From Verrucomicrobiota bacterium (GTDB lineage: Bacteria > Verrucomicrobiota > Verrucomicrobiia > Opitutales > UBA2995): a stretch of 6,127 nucleotides of DNA. The DNA is taken from the NCBI GenBank assembly GCA_027297085.1, contig JAPUIL010000285.1:1-6127 (forward strand), read 5' to 3'. Below, one piece after another: positions 4,961 through 6,127 of this stretch (within the stretch, counting starts at the first letter, position 1; every line of letters starts with the position of its first letter). Under the pieces are notes generated by a model. It searched no databases, had not been told where the DNA came from, and saw nothing but the letters and a program-made list of their open reading frames with translations. A program made the position numbers and the translations under genes.

Positions 4961-6127
4961 ATGATTCGGTCACGCCACCCTGCATCTACGATTTTTACCT
5001 ACATGGTCTACGCAGTGGCTTTGTCATGCAGCGGTCTTTTTGTATCCGGTCAAACAATTCTGCCTGGAACTACACCGCTCACCGTGCAGGGTGATCTTTC
5101 CGAGAAAATGGTTGCCGGGATTGACCAGTTTCTGATGCGGAGTATCGATGAATCGATCTCCAAACGGGAACAATATTGGAACCGCGATTTTTCATCCCCT
5201 AATGCCTACGAAAAGAGCCTGGCGCCAAACCGGGAGCGCCTCCACAAAATCCTGGGTGTGGTTGAAAATCGTTTGCCGGTCACCTCTCTGGAATACGTCA
5301 GCGACACATCCAGATCGGCGAAGGTGGCGGATGCGGAATTATATTCAGTCTTTGCGGTACGCTGGCAGGTATTGGAAGGCGTGTATGGTGAAGGTCTCCT
5401 TTTACAGCCGAAAGCTACACCCACAGCTTTTGTAGTCGCCCTGCCCGATGCCGATCAAACACCGGAAATGTTGACAGGGCTGGCACCTGGAATGGCCCCA
5501 AAGGATCAGTTCGCCCGACGTCTGGCGGAACAAGGATGCCTGGTAGTGGTACCGGTCTTGATCAATCGTGATGATACCTGGTCGGGCAGCGAATCGGTAA
5601 ACGTCTTCACCAATCAAACACACCGTGAATGGGTGTATCGCCAAGCGTTCGAAATGGGGCGCCATGTCATCGGCTATGAAATACAAAAAGTCCTTGGATT
5701 GATCGACTGGTTTTCCCACACGAATTCGAACGAGGCCGTGAAGATCGGTGTGGCGGGATACGCTGAGGGCGGTTTGCTTGCTCTGTATTGTGGTGCGCTC
5801 GATATGCGCATCGATTCTACCTTGGTCAGTGGATACTTCAACAAGCGCGAACGGATCTGGGAGGAACCGATCTATCGTAACGTTATGGGCCTCTTGCTGG
5901 AATTCGGCGATGCAGAGCTGGCCGCAATGATCGCTCCGCGCACTTTGGTTGTCGAACACAGCAAGGCTCCAACCATTGATGGACCACCGGCCGCACGCCA
6001 AGGTCGAAAGAGCGGTGCAGCACCAGGTATTATTAGGACTCCAGAACTGAACCAGGTTGAGTTTGAGTTTCGTCGGGGACGAGCTTTAGTGAACGGGACA
6101 CTTGGAACGAACATGTCTCTCGTATAT
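4961..6127 (+). CDS. Secreted alpha/beta-hydrolase-like protein, 3' truncated by window, no nucleophile Ser
   Basis: The frame stays open for 389 codons to the window edge, so the C-terminus is missing. Residues 1-30 are a basic start (M-I-R-S-R-H) and a hydrophobic core ending near V-S-G-Q, a probable signal peptide; A-L-S-C (20-23) is only a weak lipobox. From about 155 it reads like an alpha/beta-hydrolase: strand A-F-V-V-A-L-P-D-A-D (156-165), F-A-R-R-L-A-E-Q-G-C-L-V-V-V-P (184-198), a helix around R-H-V-I-G-Y-E-I-Q-K-V-L-G-L-I-D-W (234-250), then K-I-G-V-A-G-Y-A-E-G-G (261-271). That last motif is the nucleophile elbow, but Ala268 replaces the serine of G-x-S-x-G. A later strand A-P-R-T-L-V-V-E (325-332) fits the core. 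An N-terminal helical region (about 45-105) precedes the fold. Relation to secreted esterases such as acetylxylan esterases is inferred. It may be a pseudo-enzyme or use another residue. It probably shares a transcript with the oxidoreductase (61-nt gap). Confidence 0.8.
   Translation, partial: MIRSRHPASTIFTYMVYAVALSCSGLFVSGQTILPGTTPLTVQGDLSEKMVAGIDQFLMRSIDESISKREQYWNRDFSSPNAYEKSLAPNRERLHKILGVVENRLPVTSLEYVSDTSRSAKVADAELYSVFAVRWQVLEGVYGEGLLLQPKATPTAFVVALPDADQTPEMLTGLAPGMAPKDQFARRLAEQGCLVVVPVLINRDDTWSGSESVNVFTNQTHREWVYRQAFEMGRHVIGYEIQKVLGLIDWFSHTNSNEAVKIGVAGYAEGGLLALYCGALDMRIDSTLVSGYFNKRERIWEEPIYRNVMGLLLEFGDAELAAMIAPRTLVVEHSKAPTIDGPPAARQGRKSGAAPGIIRTPELNQVEFEFRRGRALVNGTLGTNMSLVY

Noticed and set aside
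5148..5435. Plus-strand open frame of 95 codons
   Set aside because: It lies in another frame inside the alpha/beta-hydrolase-like gene and has no supporting ribosome site or motif.
5402..6001. Open frame of 199 codons on the minus strand
   Set aside because: It lies fully antisense to the alpha/beta-hydrolase-like gene, which has a signal peptide, ribosome site and fold motifs. The antisense product shows no recognisable domain.

Overview
The window looks like a piece of a glycan- and sulfate-ester-degrading bacterial genome, most likely Verrucomicrobiota (Opitutae-like) or another PVC or Bacteroidota lineage. This is inferred from a secreted formylglycine sulfatase, a secreted jelly-roll protein of a type I associate with those phyla, a Gfo/Idh/MocA oxidoreductase, and a secreted alpha/beta-hydrolase-like protein with the same phyletic flavour. 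There is no rRNA, tRNA or taxonomic marker gene, so the assignment is tentative. Coding DNA looks moderate in G+C and the intergenic gaps are clearly A+T-rich. No mobile element, CRISPR array or RNA gene was recognised.

Layout. At the left edge (1-125, minus) is the 5' end of a small gene whose product starts with a hydrophobic segment. It diverges from a complete plus-strand gene (370-1257) for a three-helix membrane protein carrying a NERD (nuclease-related) domain. The 126-369 gap between them must hold both promoters, but I see no convincing promoter there. The NERD gene converges on a minus-strand pair, with a small GC hairpin between the stops (1300-1312). The pair is a secreted concanavalin-A-like protein (2827-3585) followed 39 nt later by a secreted S1 sulfatase (1321-2787), probably one operon. 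A 225-bp A+T-rich divergent region (3586-3810) with two small inverted repeats separates it from a plus-strand Gfo/Idh/MocA oxidoreductase (3811-4899). After 61 nt comes a secreted alpha/beta-hydrolase-like gene (4961 to beyond the right edge).

How they may work together. The sulfatase would remove sulfate esters from a polysaccharide or glycoside outside the cytoplasm, and the jelly-roll protein would bind or cleave the glycan there. The oxidoreductase would handle a sugar in the cytoplasm. The hydrolase-like protein resembles secreted esterase-type folds but lacks the nucleophile serine at the elbow. Joint action is inferred from gene order and family roles only.

The points most worth a second look are two apparently disabled or rewired active sites: the NERD domain has K-T-R where E-x-K is expected, and the alpha/beta-hydrolase fold has G-Y-A-E-G where G-x-S-x-G is expected. 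The possible coupling of sulfatase, jelly-roll protein and Gfo/Idh enzyme is also of interest. I do not see clear proof of an entirely new system.
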